This document shows, one piece after another, positions 41,844 through 53,191 of a DNA stretch of 64,000 nucleotides. The translations under genes and the position numbers were made by a program. Each line of letters begins with the position of its first letter. Positions within the stretch are counted from its first letter, which is position 1. Origin of the DNA: Vannielia litorea (GTDB lineage: Bacteria; Pseudomonadota; Alphaproteobacteria; Rhodobacterales; Rhodobacteraceae); the NCBI RefSeq assembly GCF_019801175.1, contig NZ_JAHVJR010000001.1, forward strand, positions 2,108,001-2,172,000. The letters are read 5' to 3'. The notes beneath the pieces were generated by a model. It saw nothing but the letters and a program-made list of their open reading frames with translations, had not been told where the DNA came from and did not search any database.

Positions 41844-42518
41844 TTAGACCAGAAGCCCGTTTTCCAGCCGCACCGTCCTGTCCATCCGCGCGGCGAGGTC
41901 GAGGTTGTGGGTCGCGATCAGCGCTGCCAGCCCGGTCTCGCGGACCAGCGTGACAAGGGCCTGGAACACGGTATCAGAGGTGCCGGGGTCAAGGTTGCCG
42001 GTCGGCTCGTCGGCCAGCAGCAGCGCCGGCCCGTTGGCCAGCGCCCGGCAAAAGGCGACCCGCTGTTGCTCCCCGCCCGAAAGCTCTGCCGGGCGGTGGC
42101 TGGCGCGTGCGTCCAGCCCCACCGTGCCCAGCAGTTCCAGCGCCCGCGCCTCGGCGTCGCCGCGCTCCACCGCATTCGCAAGCTGCGGCAGCACGATGTT
42201 CTCCAGCGCGGTGAACTCCGGCAGAAGGTGGTGGAATTGATATATAAACCCCACCTGCGCCCGCCGCGCCTCGGTGCGCCGCCCGTCCCCGAGCGATCCC
42301 ATGTCATCCCCCAGCAGCCGCACGGTCCCGGCGGTGGGCGTGTCCAGCAGCCCGGCGATGTGCAGCAGGGTGGATTTTCCCGAGCCGGAGGGTGCGACCA
42401 GCGCCACCACCTCGCCTGCGCTCATCTCCAGCGAGGCCCCGCGCAGCACGTTGATCTCGTTCGGCTTTCCGGCGTTGTAGATCTTCTCGATCCCGCTCAG
42501 CCCCAAGACTTCACTCAT
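41844..42518 (-). CDS. lolD: Lipoprotein-releasing ABC transporter ATP-binding protein
   Basis: 224 residues. Walker A APSGSGKSTL, signature LSGGEQQRVAFCRALA, Walker B ALLLADEPTGNLD. It powers extraction of outer-membrane lipoproteins from the inner membrane. Start MSEVLGLSGIEKIYNAG lies eight bases inside the upstream permease gene, fixing the pair. Confidence 0.94.
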   Translation of the reverse strand: MSEVLGLSGIEKIYNAGKPNEINVLRGASLEMSAGEVVALVAPSGSGKSTLLHIAGLLDTPTAGTVRLLGDDMGSLGDGRRTEARRAQVGFIYQFHHLLPEFTALENIVLPQLANAVERGDAEARALELLGTVGLDARASHRPAELSGGEQQRVAFCRALANGPALLLADEPTGNLDPGTSDTVFQALVTLVRETGLAALIATHNLDLAARMDRTVRLENGLLV

Positions 42519-43806
42519 AACGCAGCGCCTCCACCGGATCGAGCCGCGCCGCCCGGCGCGCGGGGATGATCGTCGCCCCCCATGAGAGCGCCAGCGCCAG
42601 CGCCACGGCAAAAAGCACATCGCCGGTCTGAAGCTCGCTCGGCACCCGGTAGATGCCCCGGATCGAGGCATCCCACACCTCGGCTCCGCTGAGCCAGTTG
42701 ATGAAGCTGACGATGTTGTTCACGTTCACCGCAAAGAGGCACCCGAGCAGCGTGCCCAGCGCCGTCGCCACCGTTCCGATCAGCGCCCCGCAGAGGAAGA
42801 ACACCCGCAGGATCGCGCCCCGCGTCAGCCCCATCGTGCGCAGGATGCCAATGTCGCGGCCCTTGTTCTTCACCAGCATGATCAGGCCCGAGATGATGTT
42901 CAGCGCGGCGATCAGAACAAGGATCGACATGATGATGATCATCATGATGTCTTCGATCACCAGCGCCCGCAGGAAGTTGCCCCACGCATCCTTCCAGCTC
43001 CACATCACCGCCTTGTCTCCGGCGGCCTGCAGCAGCGGCACGTCCCATTGCTCAATGTTTTCCGGGTCTTCGACCATGACCTCGATCTCGCTCGCGGCGC
43101 CGTCGAAGTTGAAGAAGCTCTGCGCCTCCGCAAACGGCAGATACACCCGCGTGCGGTCGATATCCCACCGCCCGGCCTGGAAGACGTAGACCACCTCATA
43201 GGCATTCACCCGTGGCGTCACCCCCATCGGCCCGCGCACCCCGTTGGGGTTGATGATGCGTATACGGTCGCCCACCACAGCGCCCAGCTCCTGCGCCACG
43301 CCCCAGCCGATAGCGATGCCCTCCTCGAAGCGGGCAATATCGCCCTCCTTCTGCTCGGGCTCCGCGATGCGGGGCAGCTTGGCGAGGTCTTCGGCGCGGA
43401 TGCCATAAACCTCGACCCCCGCATTGGCCGCCCGCAGATTGGCCAGCACCTGCCCCTTCACCAGCGGTGCCACTGAAGTCACGCCCGGCACCTCCGCCAG
43501 CCGCGCCGCCCAGTCGTCATAGTCCACGATCTGCCGCGAGGTCGCGCCGTTCTCGTCCACGTAAACCGCCGAGCGCACCGAGGTATGGGCATTGGCACCG
43601 ATGATGGTGTCCACAAAGTCGGTCCGGAAGCCCGAGCGCACCGCCATCACCACGATCAGCGCAAAGACCGAGAGTGTGATGCCCCCCAGCGCGATCCAGC
43701 TCAGGATCGAAACGCCGCCGTCAGACCGCTGCGAGCGCAGGTAGCGCCATGCGATCATCCACTCGTATTTCGAGAACGGGGCCGTTCTGCCTGCTGTCTT
43801 GGCCAC
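42511..43806 (-). CDS. lolC: Lipoprotein-releasing ABC transporter permease (LolC/E family)
   Basis: 431 residues. Opens with FSKYEWMIAWRYLRSQRSDGGVSILSW, classic LolC/E; one N-terminal membrane helix, a large periplasmic MacB-like domain, then a C-terminal FtsX domain with three helices (INIISG-like segment, GLTRGAILRVFFLCGALIG). Only one permease gene is present, so a LolF-like homodimer is possible. The ATG lies 61 bases after the repeat-protein gene, and lolD follows with overlap. Confidence 0.92.
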   Translation of the reverse strand: MAKTAGRTAPFSKYEWMIAWRYLRSQRSDGGVSILSWIALGGITLSVFALIVVMAVRSGFRTDFVDTIIGANAHTSVRSAVYVDENGATSRQIVDYDDWAARLAEVPGVTSVAPLVKGQVLANLRAANAGVEVYGIRAEDLAKLPRIAEPEQKEGDIARFEEGIAIGWGVAQELGAVVGDRIRIINPNGVRGPMGVTPRVNAYEVVYVFQAGRWDIDRTRVYLPFAEAQSFFNFDGAASEIEVMVEDPENIEQWDVPLLQAAGDKAVMWSWKDAWGNFLRALVIEDIMMIIIMSILVLIAALNIISGLIMLVKNKGRDIGILRTMGLTRGAILRVFFLCGALIGTVATALGTLLGCLFAVNVNNIVSFINWLSGAEVWDASIRGIYRVPSELQTGDVLFAVALALALSWGATIIPARRAARLDPVEALRYE

Positions 43807-43867
43807 GTCTGGGCCTCCTGCTCGGTTTGGCGCGCAAAATGCTGCGGAGGGGTGCGGGGGTCAAGCG

Positions 43868-45088
43868 CTAACGGTCGCCCGGATCAGGGGCTTTGGCCCA
43901 TTCGGCAAAGGCGTCTTGTCGCAGGTCCACGCAGCCCGCACGCTGCGCGTCGGTCTCGGGGATCACCGGGTGAGTGAACTCGGGGTTCTGGCTCGTATTC
44001 ACCTGATGATAGCGATGCGCCAACGCGGCCACGGCGCGGGCCAGAGCCGACCAGAGGTCTTCTTGCGGGCGCGCCAGCACCGCCAGCCGGGCCTCCCAGT
44101 GCGGCACATGCGTAAGCTTGGCCTGATAGCCCAGCCACTGGTGCAGATAGCGCGCCACGGCGGCATCCTCACCCTCCGGCTGGTTGGCCTCGACCCAGTG
44201 CAGCAGCCAGCCCCTGATCCGCCCCAAGTCGCCATCGCAGGGCCGTGTGGCGGGCGTGGTCGCCCAGGTCTCGAAGCACTCCACCAGCGGTGTGCTATTC
44301 CGCAACATCGGCAAGGCCGGAAAGCCCGGCTCCGGCCCATCGGGGATCACCGGCGCCCCCAGCACCGGGCTGAACTTGTCAGCCACCTCGCGCCGCCGCC
44401 GGTCCAGTTTTTCGCACACCGACGCAAGGGCCACGTAACGGTCCGTCACAGGCCCGTTCAGCGGCAGCATCATCTTGGTCCAGTCCTTTTGCCTCTTCTG
44501 CCCGCCCAGTGCCGCCATGAAGCCCGCCAGCTCAGAGATCGCCGCCTTGCGCCGCCGGTCCTCGCCCGCCCAGCCGTCCAGCCAGACCTTCAGCGCCACC
44601 AGCGTGCCGTCACCCGGCCGGTCCAGCTTGCCGGAGGCGAAGCCCTTGATCAGCTCCGTCAGCGCGTGCCCCGGCGGTGGCGCGAAAGGATCGGCGCCCG
44701 GCGGCAGGGGGCGCGGCTTCGGCTCGGGCCGAGCGGCGCGGTTCTGCGCCGGCCCGTGCCTACCCTTCTCCAGCAGCCGCGCCCGCGCTGCCTTGCCGTC
44801 CTCGAACGCCTCGAACAGCTCGAAGAACAGCGCCACGGCCTCCCGGTCGCCGCCCGCGATCTCGACAAGCGCCACCGGCCAAGGGCTCAGCCCGGCCTTC
44901 GGGTATCTCTCCCGCAGGAACCGCGTGAAGTTGTTGAAAAACGCCGCATCTTCGCCGCGCGTCCCGCCGTGGAGCCGCTGCGCGTTCCAGCCGTCGAGCC
45001 AAGCCCGCAGCGCGGCCATGCCGCCCTCTCGCTCCACCCGGCCCTTCAGCAGGGCCAGATGTTCCGCAAGCCCTGCGGGCGGGATCAT
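43868..45088 (-). CDS. Unknown protein with three internal helical repeats
   Basis: 406 residues, no signal peptide, no known family recognised. Three related units are visible: ALRAWLDGWN (26-35), ALKVWLDGWA (165-174) and RIRGWLLHWV (290-299). Units two and three are also alike just upstream (LIKGFASGKLDRPGDG and CFETWATTPATRPCDGD). It therefore looks like a helical scaffold made of tandem tryptophan-rich repeats. It starts ten bases after proS and precedes lolC, so it may be cotranscribed with essential genes. Confidence 0.75.
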   Translation of the reverse strand: MIPPAGLAEHLALLKGRVEREGGMAALRAWLDGWNAQRLHGGTRGEDAAFFNNFTRFLRERYPKAGLSPWPVALVEIAGGDREAVALFFELFEAFEDGKAARARLLEKGRHGPAQNRAARPEPKPRPLPPGADPFAPPPGHALTELIKGFASGKLDRPGDGTLVALKVWLDGWAGEDRRRKAAISELAGFMAALGGQKRQKDWTKMMLPLNGPVTDRYVALASVCEKLDRRRREVADKFSPVLGAPVIPDGPEPGFPALPMLRNSTPLVECFETWATTPATRPCDGDLGRIRGWLLHWVEANQPEGEDAAVARYLHQWLGYQAKLTHVPHWEARLAVLARPQEDLWSALARAVAALAHRYHQVNTSQNPEFTHPVIPETDAQRAGCVDLRQDAFAEWAKAPDPGDR

Positions 45089-45098
45089 GGCGCGCGCC

Positions 45099-46439
45099 TC
45101 AGAGGTGGCCCTCGTAGAGCCCCGCCAGCTTCTGCACGGCGGCCTCGGGGCTAAGTTCCTCGCTCTCGCCGGTGCGGCGCGAGGTCAGCTCGACCACGCC
45201 GTTCTTCAGCCCCCGCGGCCCCACGGTAATCCGCCACGGCAGGCCGATCAGGTCCATCGTGGCAAACTTTGCCCCCGCCCGCTCGTCGGTGTCATCCAGC
45301 AACGGGTCCAGCCCCAGCGTCTTCAGCGTGCCATAGAGCGCCGTGCTCGTCGCATCACAGGCCTCGTCGCCCGCCCGCATGTTGACGATGCCCACGTGGA
45401 AAGGCGTCACCCCCTCGGGCCAGATGATCCCGTTGTCGTCGTGCGACGCCTCGATGATCGCGCCCACAAGGCGGCTCACGCCGATTCCATGCGAGCCCAT
45501 GTGCACCGGCACCTTGGCCCCGTCCGGCCCCTGCACGTTCGCGCCCATCGGCTCGGAATACTTGGTCCCGAAGTAGAAGATCTGCCCCACCTCGATGCCC
45601 TTGCCCGCGCGGCGCCGATCCTCGGGGATCGCGCCGTAAAGCGCCTCGTCGTGGGTCTCGTCGGTGCGGGCGTACAGCGAGGTGAACTCGTCGCAGACGC
45701 CCTTCACCTGCTCGCGGTCGTCATAGTCGATCTCGCGGTCGCCCAGCTTCAGCTCGGTCACGCCGGCATCGTAGAACACGTCGCTCTCGCCCGTCGGCGC
45801 CAGCACGAGGAACTCGTGGGTGTCATCCCCGCCGATCGGCCCGCTATCGGCCCGCATCGGGATCGCCGTCAGCCCCATCCGCTCGTAGGTGCGCAGGTAG
45901 CTCACCATGTGGCGGTTGTAGGCGTGCAGCGCGTCTTCCTTGGTGAGGTCGAAGTTGTAGCCGTCCTTCATGTAGAACTCGCGGCCCCGCATCACCCCAA
46001 AGCGCGGGCGGATCTCGTCGCGGAACTTCCACTGGATGTGGTAGAGCGTTAGCGGCAGGCTCTTGTAGCTGGCCACATGGGCGCGGAAGATGTCGGTGAT
46101 CATCTCCTCGTTGGTCGGGCCAAAGAGCATGTCCCGGTCGTGCCGGTCGCGGATGCGCAGCATCTCCGGGCCATAGGCGTCGTAACGGCCGCTCTCGCGC
46201 CACAGATCGGCGGGCTGGATGGTGGGCATCAGCATCGGAATGTGCCCGGCCCGCTGCTGCTCCTCATGCACGATCTGCTCGATCCGCTTGAGCACCTTGA
46301 AGCCCAGCGGCAGCCACGAGTAGATCCCGGCGGCCTGCTGACGGATCATGCCCGCGCGCAGCATGTAGCGGTGCGAGGCGATCTGCGCGTCGGCAGGGGT
46401 TTCCTTGAGAACAGGCAGGAAGTAGCGGCTCAGGCGCAT
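45099..46439 (-). CDS. proS: Proline--tRNA ligase, short alphaproteobacterial type
   Basis: 446 residues; class II synthetase. Motif 2 region FRDEIRPRFGVMRGREFYMKD, motif 3 region HMGSHGIGVSRLVGAIIE and an anticodon domain ending AVQKLAGLYEGHL are clear. The 180-residue editing insertion of E. coli ProRS is absent, as is normal in alphaproteobacteria. ATG 46439 (MRLSRYFLPVLKETP) fits the family; the frame is open for 50 codons upstream without similarity. Confidence 0.96.
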   Translation of the reverse strand: MRLSRYFLPVLKETPADAQIASHRYMLRAGMIRQQAAGIYSWLPLGFKVLKRIEQIVHEEQQRAGHIPMLMPTIQPADLWRESGRYDAYGPEMLRIRDRHDRDMLFGPTNEEMITDIFRAHVASYKSLPLTLYHIQWKFRDEIRPRFGVMRGREFYMKDGYNFDLTKEDALHAYNRHMVSYLRTYERMGLTAIPMRADSGPIGGDDTHEFLVLAPTGESDVFYDAGVTELKLGDREIDYDDREQVKGVCDEFTSLYARTDETHDEALYGAIPEDRRRAGKGIEVGQIFYFGTKYSEPMGANVQGPDGAKVPVHMGSHGIGVSRLVGAIIEASHDDNGIIWPEGVTPFHVGIVNMRAGDEACDATSTALYGTLKTLGLDPLLDDTDERAGAKFATMDLIGLPWRITVGPRGLKNGVVELTSRRTGESEELSPEAAVQKLAGLYEGHL

Positions 46440-46497
46440 TTGGGGTCCTCTGGGGCAATGTGCGTTGCCCCGAGGCTCTAGCCCATCGCGGGCGGGC

Positions 46498-46707
46498 TCA
46501 CAAGATTTCGGACTTCGGGGTGCGCTGGCCTTCTGCTGCTTGCCCGGCCCCGGTGGCCTCGGGGGCGCGGTGGGGCGCAGGCTCGGCACGGGGGCGCTCC
46601 TGCGCGGGGGCTGACTCCGGCGCAGGGGAGGGGCGCGGCGCGGTCAGGGCAGAGAGCTTGAGATACTGGGTCATCGGGGGGCAAACCTTGCTTGCGTGCT
46701 CTTTCAT
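46498..46707 (-). CDS. Possible short Pro/Ala-rich protein upstream of proS
   Basis: 69 codons with third-position GC as high as real genes here, starting MKEHASKVCPPMTQYLKLSA and continuing as a low-complexity Pro/Ala/Glu stretch. There is no convincing ribosome site, either for this ATG or for the internal ATG at 46674. It could equally be part of the proS leader. The rest of the interval 46440-46865 shows no gene. Confidence 0.4.
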   Translation of the reverse strand: MKEHASKVCPPMTQYLKLSALTAPRPSPAPESAPAQERPRAEPAPHRAPEATGAGQAAEGQRTPKSEIL

Positions 46708-46865
46708 GCATGCGCCTTACCCCTGCGTCAGGCAACGCGCGCACGCGGGCAATCACGGCTTATTCACAGCAGCTTCCTGTACCGCGGCAAAAATCCGGCG
46801 GCGTTAAGGAGCCGGAAACCGGCGATGGGTAAGACGAAACCAACGCTAACCGTCCGGGGGCAGCC

Positions 46866-47168
46866 TTGCTCGGCAAAATCACCCTTCCGCTGGCCTTTCT
46901 GGCCAGCCTCGCGGTCACGCCGCTGGCCATGGTGCTCGCCGCGCCGCCGGGCGACGGACCCGCGCTGGTGATCGTTCCGCCTTGGGCCGATGCTGATGCA
47001 CTGCTGGCCCGCGCGGGTGGCCGCCCGCTTGGCCCCCGCCGCGCGCCTTTCGCCGTGCTCGCCCGCTTCCCCTCCCCCGCCGCCGCGCAAGAGGTCCACA
47101 CCGAGGGTGCCTGGGCCGTGCTCGGCGGCGGCGCCCTTGCCGCCCTCTGTGGAGTCTCTGATGCCTGA
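46866..47168 (+). CDS. Small exported or membrane-anchored protein coupled to a chemoreceptor
   Basis: 100 residues, starting at TTG 46866 (MLGKITLPLAFLASLAVTPLA), a signal peptide or single anchor. The remainder (ALVIVPPWADADALLARAGGRPLG, FAVLARFPSPAAAQEV, GAWAVLGGGALAALCG) is compact and hydrophobic. Its last eight bases overlap the chemoreceptor start, implying translational coupling and possibly a shared function. No family recognised. Confidence 0.6.
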   Translation: MLGKITLPLAFLASLAVTPLAMVLAAPPGDGPALVIVPPWADADALLARAGGRPLGPRRAPFAVLARFPSPAAAQEVHTEGAWAVLGGGALAALCGVSDA

Positions 47169-48951
47169 CGCCAAGCCTCTCCTGCTCACCGCCGAACACG
47201 CGATCGACCCCAGCGTGGACCACGCCCTCGAACAGGCCCGCGCCAACGCGGTCAGGCTGCTCTCGCGCATCACCCCGGTGATCTGGCTGCTCGCCGTCGC
47301 GGCGGAATGGGCGATGGGCGGCAACATCATGGTGATGGGTCTCGCTGGCGGCGCCTTCGCCCTGCTCGGTCTCGCCGCACCGCGCTTTTCGCCGCGCGTG
47401 GCCCGCATCGTCGTGGCACAGGCGCTCACCGGCATCACCATCGCGCTCAACGCCGCGCTCGCCGGCCACCCGATGCAGATCGACAGTCACATGGCTTACT
47501 TCGCCGTGCTGGCCATGTTGGTGGCGCTGGCCGATATCGTGCCGCTGCTGGTGGCCGCGGGCACCATCGCCGTACACCACCTCACGCTCACCTTCGCCCT
47601 GCCCGCGCTGGTCTACCCCTCCTCCGATCTGGTCTTCAACATCGGCCGCACCGTGTTTCATGCCATCATCGTCGTGGCCGAAACCGCCGTGCTGACCCTG
47701 AGTATCCTCAACCGCATCTCGCTCTCGCGCGAGGCCTCCGACAAGGCGCAAGAGAGCCTCGTGGCCACCGCAAAGGCCGAAGAAAGCAGTGCGATGGCCC
47801 GCGAAGAGGCCAAGCGCGCGACCGAGGCGCGTGGCCGCGCCGAAGACCAGTCCAAGGCAGCTGCCAAGGCTCGTGCAGAGGCCGAAACCGCCTTGCAGGA
47901 AGTCGAGAAGCGTTCTGCCGAGGCCGCTGAGGCCGAGGCCCGGGAGGCCGCCGCTGCCGCCGAGCGGCACGAGGCGCTCGCCCGCCTGCTCGACGTGTTC
48001 CGCCAGAAACTCGCCATGCTGGCCGAGGGCGACCTCTCCGTGCGGGTGACGGAAGAACTGGGCGAGGACTTTGCCGACCTCGCGCATCACTTCAACGGCG
48101 CGGGCGAGCGGCTCTGCACCGCGATGAACGCGGTGATCCTTCAAGCCGCCTCGATCAACGAGCAATCCCGCGAGCTGTCGTCTTCCGCCACCGATCTGTC
48201 GACCCGCACAGAGAAACAGGCCGCCACGCTGGCCCAGATTGCCGCCACGCTGAAGGAACTGACCCGAACCATCGAGATTGTCGCTTCCGAATCCCGTGAT
48301 GCTCGCAAGCAGGCCGAGGCCACCTCGGGCGAAGCCTCCGATGGCACAGGCATCATGGCCGAGGCGGTGGACGCGATGAACCGGATCGAGGGCAGCTCGC
48401 GCGAGATCTTCAAGATCACCAGCGTCATCGATGACATCGCTTTCCAGACCAACCTCCTCGCCCTGAACGCAGGCGTCGAGGCCGCTCGCGCGGGCGAGGC
48501 AGGCCGTGGCTTTGCCGTGGTGGCCTCCGAGGTCCGCGCCCTCGCACAGCGCAGCTCCGAGGCCGCGCGCGAAATCAACAGCCTGATCTCCAACTCGGTC
48601 GAAGAAATTTCCGGCGGCGCGGCTCTGGTCAAGAACACCGGCACCGCGCTGGAGGGCATCCAATCCTCGGTCACCGGCATCGTCGAGCGGCTCCGCTCCA
48701 TCGCCGATGCCACCTCCGACCAGTCCCGTGGCCTCAGCGAGGTCAACACCGCCGTCTCCGACCTCGAGCGCGTGACCCAGCAGAATGCCGGCATGTTCGA
48801 GGAGACCACCGCCGCCAACGCCGTTCTGGCCGGAAGCGCCGATGAATTGAACGCGCTGATGAAAGGCTTCAGCCTCGGCGGGGCTTTGGAGCCTGCGCAA
48901 GACGCGCCCGAGGCCCATCCGGTGATGCCCCGCCTCCGCGCAGCCAGCTGA
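47161..48951 (+). CDS. Methyl-accepting chemotaxis protein with multi-helix membrane sensor
   Basis: 596 residues. The N-terminus has about six membrane helices (33-180) instead of a periplasmic ligand domain; a long Ala/Glu coiled coil follows (185-280), then a HAMP-like region and a signalling domain. The hairpin tip reads DDIAFQTNLLALNAGVEAAR, about residues 424-443, flanked by RGFAVVASEVRALAQRSSEAA. It would relay signals to CheA/CheW. No che genes are nearby. The ATG lies inside the end of the preceding small gene. Confidence 0.92.
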   Translation: MPDAKPLLLTAEHAIDPSVDHALEQARANAVRLLSRITPVIWLLAVAAEWAMGGNIMVMGLAGGAFALLGLAAPRFSPRVARIVVAQALTGITIALNAALAGHPMQIDSHMAYFAVLAMLVALADIVPLLVAAGTIAVHHLTLTFALPALVYPSSDLVFNIGRTVFHAIIVVAETAVLTLSILNRISLSREASDKAQESLVATAKAEESSAMAREEAKRATEARGRAEDQSKAAAKARAEAETALQEVEKRSAEAAEAEAREAAAAAERHEALARLLDVFRQKLAMLAEGDLSVRVTEELGEDFADLAHHFNGAGERLCTAMNAVILQAASINEQSRELSSSATDLSTRTEKQAATLAQIAATLKELTRTIEIVASESRDARKQAEATSGEASDGTGIMAEAVDAMNRIEGSSREIFKITSVIDDIAFQTNLLALNAGVEAARAGEAGRGFAVVASEVRALAQRSSEAAREINSLISNSVEEISGGAALVKNTGTALEGIQSSVTGIVERLRSIADATSDQSRGLSEVNTAVSDLERVTQQNAGMFEETTAANAVLAGSADELNALMKGFSLGGALEPAQDAPEAHPVMPRLRAAS

Positions 48952-49114
48952 CACCCGGCAATGCCGAAGCCCCTGCTTGCGGACCCATAACGCCCCGGCG
49001 AGCATCTCCCCTCCCTACCGCTACGGCCCACACCCGCCGGCCTCCCACCCCTCTCGCCCTTGCACCCCGCCGCCTCACGGGCAATATGGGCGCGCGAGCG
49101 AATGAAGGGGCAAA

Positions 49115-50221
49115 ATGGCACTTCCGGTCAGAGATCAGGCCAAATACTGGGGCCTCGCCGCCGTGGTCTTCTTCGGCGTGCTCTACCTGCTGGGCGATGT
49201 GATCCTGCCCTTCGTGCTGGGCGGCGCCGTCGCCTACTGCCTCGACCCGGTCGCCGACCGGCTGGAGCGGATGGGCCTGCACCGCATCGCCGCGGTCATC
49301 GTCATCTCGCTGGTCGCCCTGCTGATCTTCATCCTCGGCGCCCTGCTGATCGTGCCCACCCTCGTTGAGCAGTCGGTCGCGCTCTTCAAGGCCGCCCCGC
49401 AGATCTTCTCCGACCTGCGCAACTTTCTCACCGCCCGCTTCCCCGACCTGATGGACGGTGAAAGCACCGTCTCCAAGTCGCTCTCCACGCTGGGTGAAAC
49501 CATCCAGTCCCGCGGCGGCGAGTTGGTAAGCTCCCTCGTCAGCTCGGTCTCCGGCCTCGTCAACGTGCTGGTGCTGCTGGTGCTGGTGCCCATCGTCGCC
49601 TTCTACCTGCTGCTCGACTGGGACCGCATGGTTGCCAAAGTCGATGACCTGCTGCCGCGCGACCACGCCCCCACCATCCGCCACCTCGCCCATGAGATCG
49701 ACAAGACCCTCGCCGCCTTCATCCGCGGGCAAGGCACCGTCTGCCTCGTGCTGGGCATCTTCTACGCCGTGGCGCTCATGGCGGTGGGCCTCAACTTCGG
49801 CCTCGTCGTCGGGGCTGTGGCGGGCGCGCTGACCTTCATCCCCTACGTCGGCGCATTGGTCGGCGGGGCGCTGGCGATCGGGCTCGCCTTCTTTCAGTTC
49901 TGGGGCGAATGGTGGTGGATCGGTGCCGTCGCGGTGATCTTCTTTGTCGGTCAGTTCCTTGAGGGCAACGTGCTCACCCCCAACCTCGTCGGCCAATCGG
50001 TCGGGCTGCACCCGGTCTGGCTCATCTTCGCCCTCTCGGCCTTCGGCGCGCTCTTCGGCTTCACCGGCATGCTCGTCGCCGTGCCCGTGGCCGCCTCGCT
50101 CGGGGTCATTGCCCGCTGGGCCACCCGGCAGTACAAGGAGGGCCGCCTCTATCGCGGCACCGAAGAGGCACCTCCCGCCACAGCGGCGGTCTCCCACGCC
50201 GACGAGCCCCCGCAAGAGTAG
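49115..50221 (+). CDS. AI-2E family transporter
   Basis: 368 residues, seven to eight membrane helices with the family layout: VILPFVLGGAVAYCLDPVADRLE at the N-terminus and PYVGALVGGALAIGLAFFQF plus FLEGNVLTPNLVGQSVGLHP near the C-terminus. The family includes Na+/H+ antiporters and AI-2 exporters; the name is not proof of quorum signalling. It lies directly before hdaA (16-base gap), so probably one transcript. Confidence 0.9.
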   Translation: MALPVRDQAKYWGLAAVVFFGVLYLLGDVILPFVLGGAVAYCLDPVADRLERMGLHRIAAVIVISLVALLIFILGALLIVPTLVEQSVALFKAAPQIFSDLRNFLTARFPDLMDGESTVSKSLSTLGETIQSRGGELVSSLVSSVSGLVNVLVLLVLVPIVAFYLLLDWDRMVAKVDDLLPRDHAPTIRHLAHEIDKTLAAFIRGQGTVCLVLGIFYAVALMAVGLNFGLVVGAVAGALTFIPYVGALVGGALAIGLAFFQFWGEWWWIGAVAVIFFVGQFLEGNVLTPNLVGQSVGLHPVWLIFALSAFGALFGFTGMLVAVPVAASLGVIARWATRQYKEGRLYRGTEEAPPATAAVSHADEPPQE

Positions 50222-50237
50222 CCCAAAGAGGCACCCC

Positions 50238-50912
50238 ATGCCCCGCCAGATCCCAATAGACCTCCCGGTGATCGAAGCCACCGGGCGCGATGCCTTCTTC
50301 GTGTCGCCCGCCAACGCCGAGGCCGTCGCTCAGATCGATGACAGCGCGCGCTGGCCCGGCGGGCGGCTGCTGCTGACGGGGCCGGAAGGCGCGGGCAAGA
50401 GCCACCTCGCCGCCATTTGGGCCGCCGATACCGGGGCCACCGCCCTGGAGGCGGGCAGCCTCGCCAGCCTCGCCCCGCCCGCGCCCGGCGCCACGCTGCT
50501 GCTGGAAGACATCCACAGCCTGATGGGCAGCCGCGAGCGCGAGGAGCCGCTGTTCCACCTGCTCAACCGCGCCACCGCAGCGAACGCCCGGCTCCTTCTC
50601 ACCGCGCGCGAGCCCCTGCCCGCACCCGCCCTGCCCGACCTCGCCACCCGGCTCTCTGCCACACCCCGCGCCCGCCTCGCCGAGCCCGATGACGCCCTGC
50701 TCACCGCGCTCCTCGTCAAGCTCTTCGACGACCGCCAGCTCGCGCCCACGCCCAAGCTACTGAGCTACCTGCTCGTCCACATGGAGCGCTCCGCCGCCGC
50801 CGCCCGCCGCACCGTGGCCGCGCTCGACCGGCACCAACTCGCCAAGGGCGGGAAGCTGACCCGCAAACTTGCCCGCGAGGTCTTGGATGAGGCCGGAAAA
50901 TCAGGCACATAA
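50238..50912 (+). CDS. hdaA: DnaA-related regulator of replication initiation (HdaA)
   Basis: 224 residues. An AAA+ domain related to DnaA, with Walker A GPEGAGKS at 48-55, Walker B TLLLEDIH, and the arginine-rich sensor region. The N-terminus MPRQIPIDLP contains QIPIDL, resembling the beta-clamp-binding motif of Hda (QLSLPL). Hda with the clamp converts DnaA-ATP to DnaA-ADP. No DNA-binding domain IV is present. Gene order hdaA-ppk1-ppx is typical of alphaproteobacteria. Confidence 0.87.
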   Translation: MPRQIPIDLPVIEATGRDAFFVSPANAEAVAQIDDSARWPGGRLLLTGPEGAGKSHLAAIWAADTGATALEAGSLASLAPPAPGATLLLEDIHSLMGSREREEPLFHLLNRATAANARLLLTAREPLPAPALPDLATRLSATPRARLAEPDDALLTALLVKLFDDRQLAPTPKLLSYLLVHMERSAAAARRTVAALDRHQLAKGGKLTRKLAREVLDEAGKSGT

Positions 50913-50922
50913 GGGCTAAAGC

Positions 50923-50938
50923 GTCACACTACCGTGAC
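50923..50938. promoter_or_regulatory. Palindrome upstream of ppk1
   Basis: GTCAC-ACTACC-GTGAC, a perfect inverted repeat 22 bases before the ppk1 ATG. It does not match the PhoB box; a regulator site or short hairpin is possible. Confidence 0.3.
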
Positions 50939-50960
50939 CTTTGCCTCCTAGACCCCTGCC

Positions 50961-53135
<2,175 letters not shown>

Positions 53136-53191
53136 CCTTTCCGGCGCCCGCCCTCTATCACGGACATACGATAACCGCCCGGAGAGATGAC

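Noticed and set aside
46915..49005. A 696-codon minus-strand frame opposite the chemoreceptor
   Set aside because: Antisense shadow; the plus-strand protein has the invariant chemoreceptor hairpin tip.
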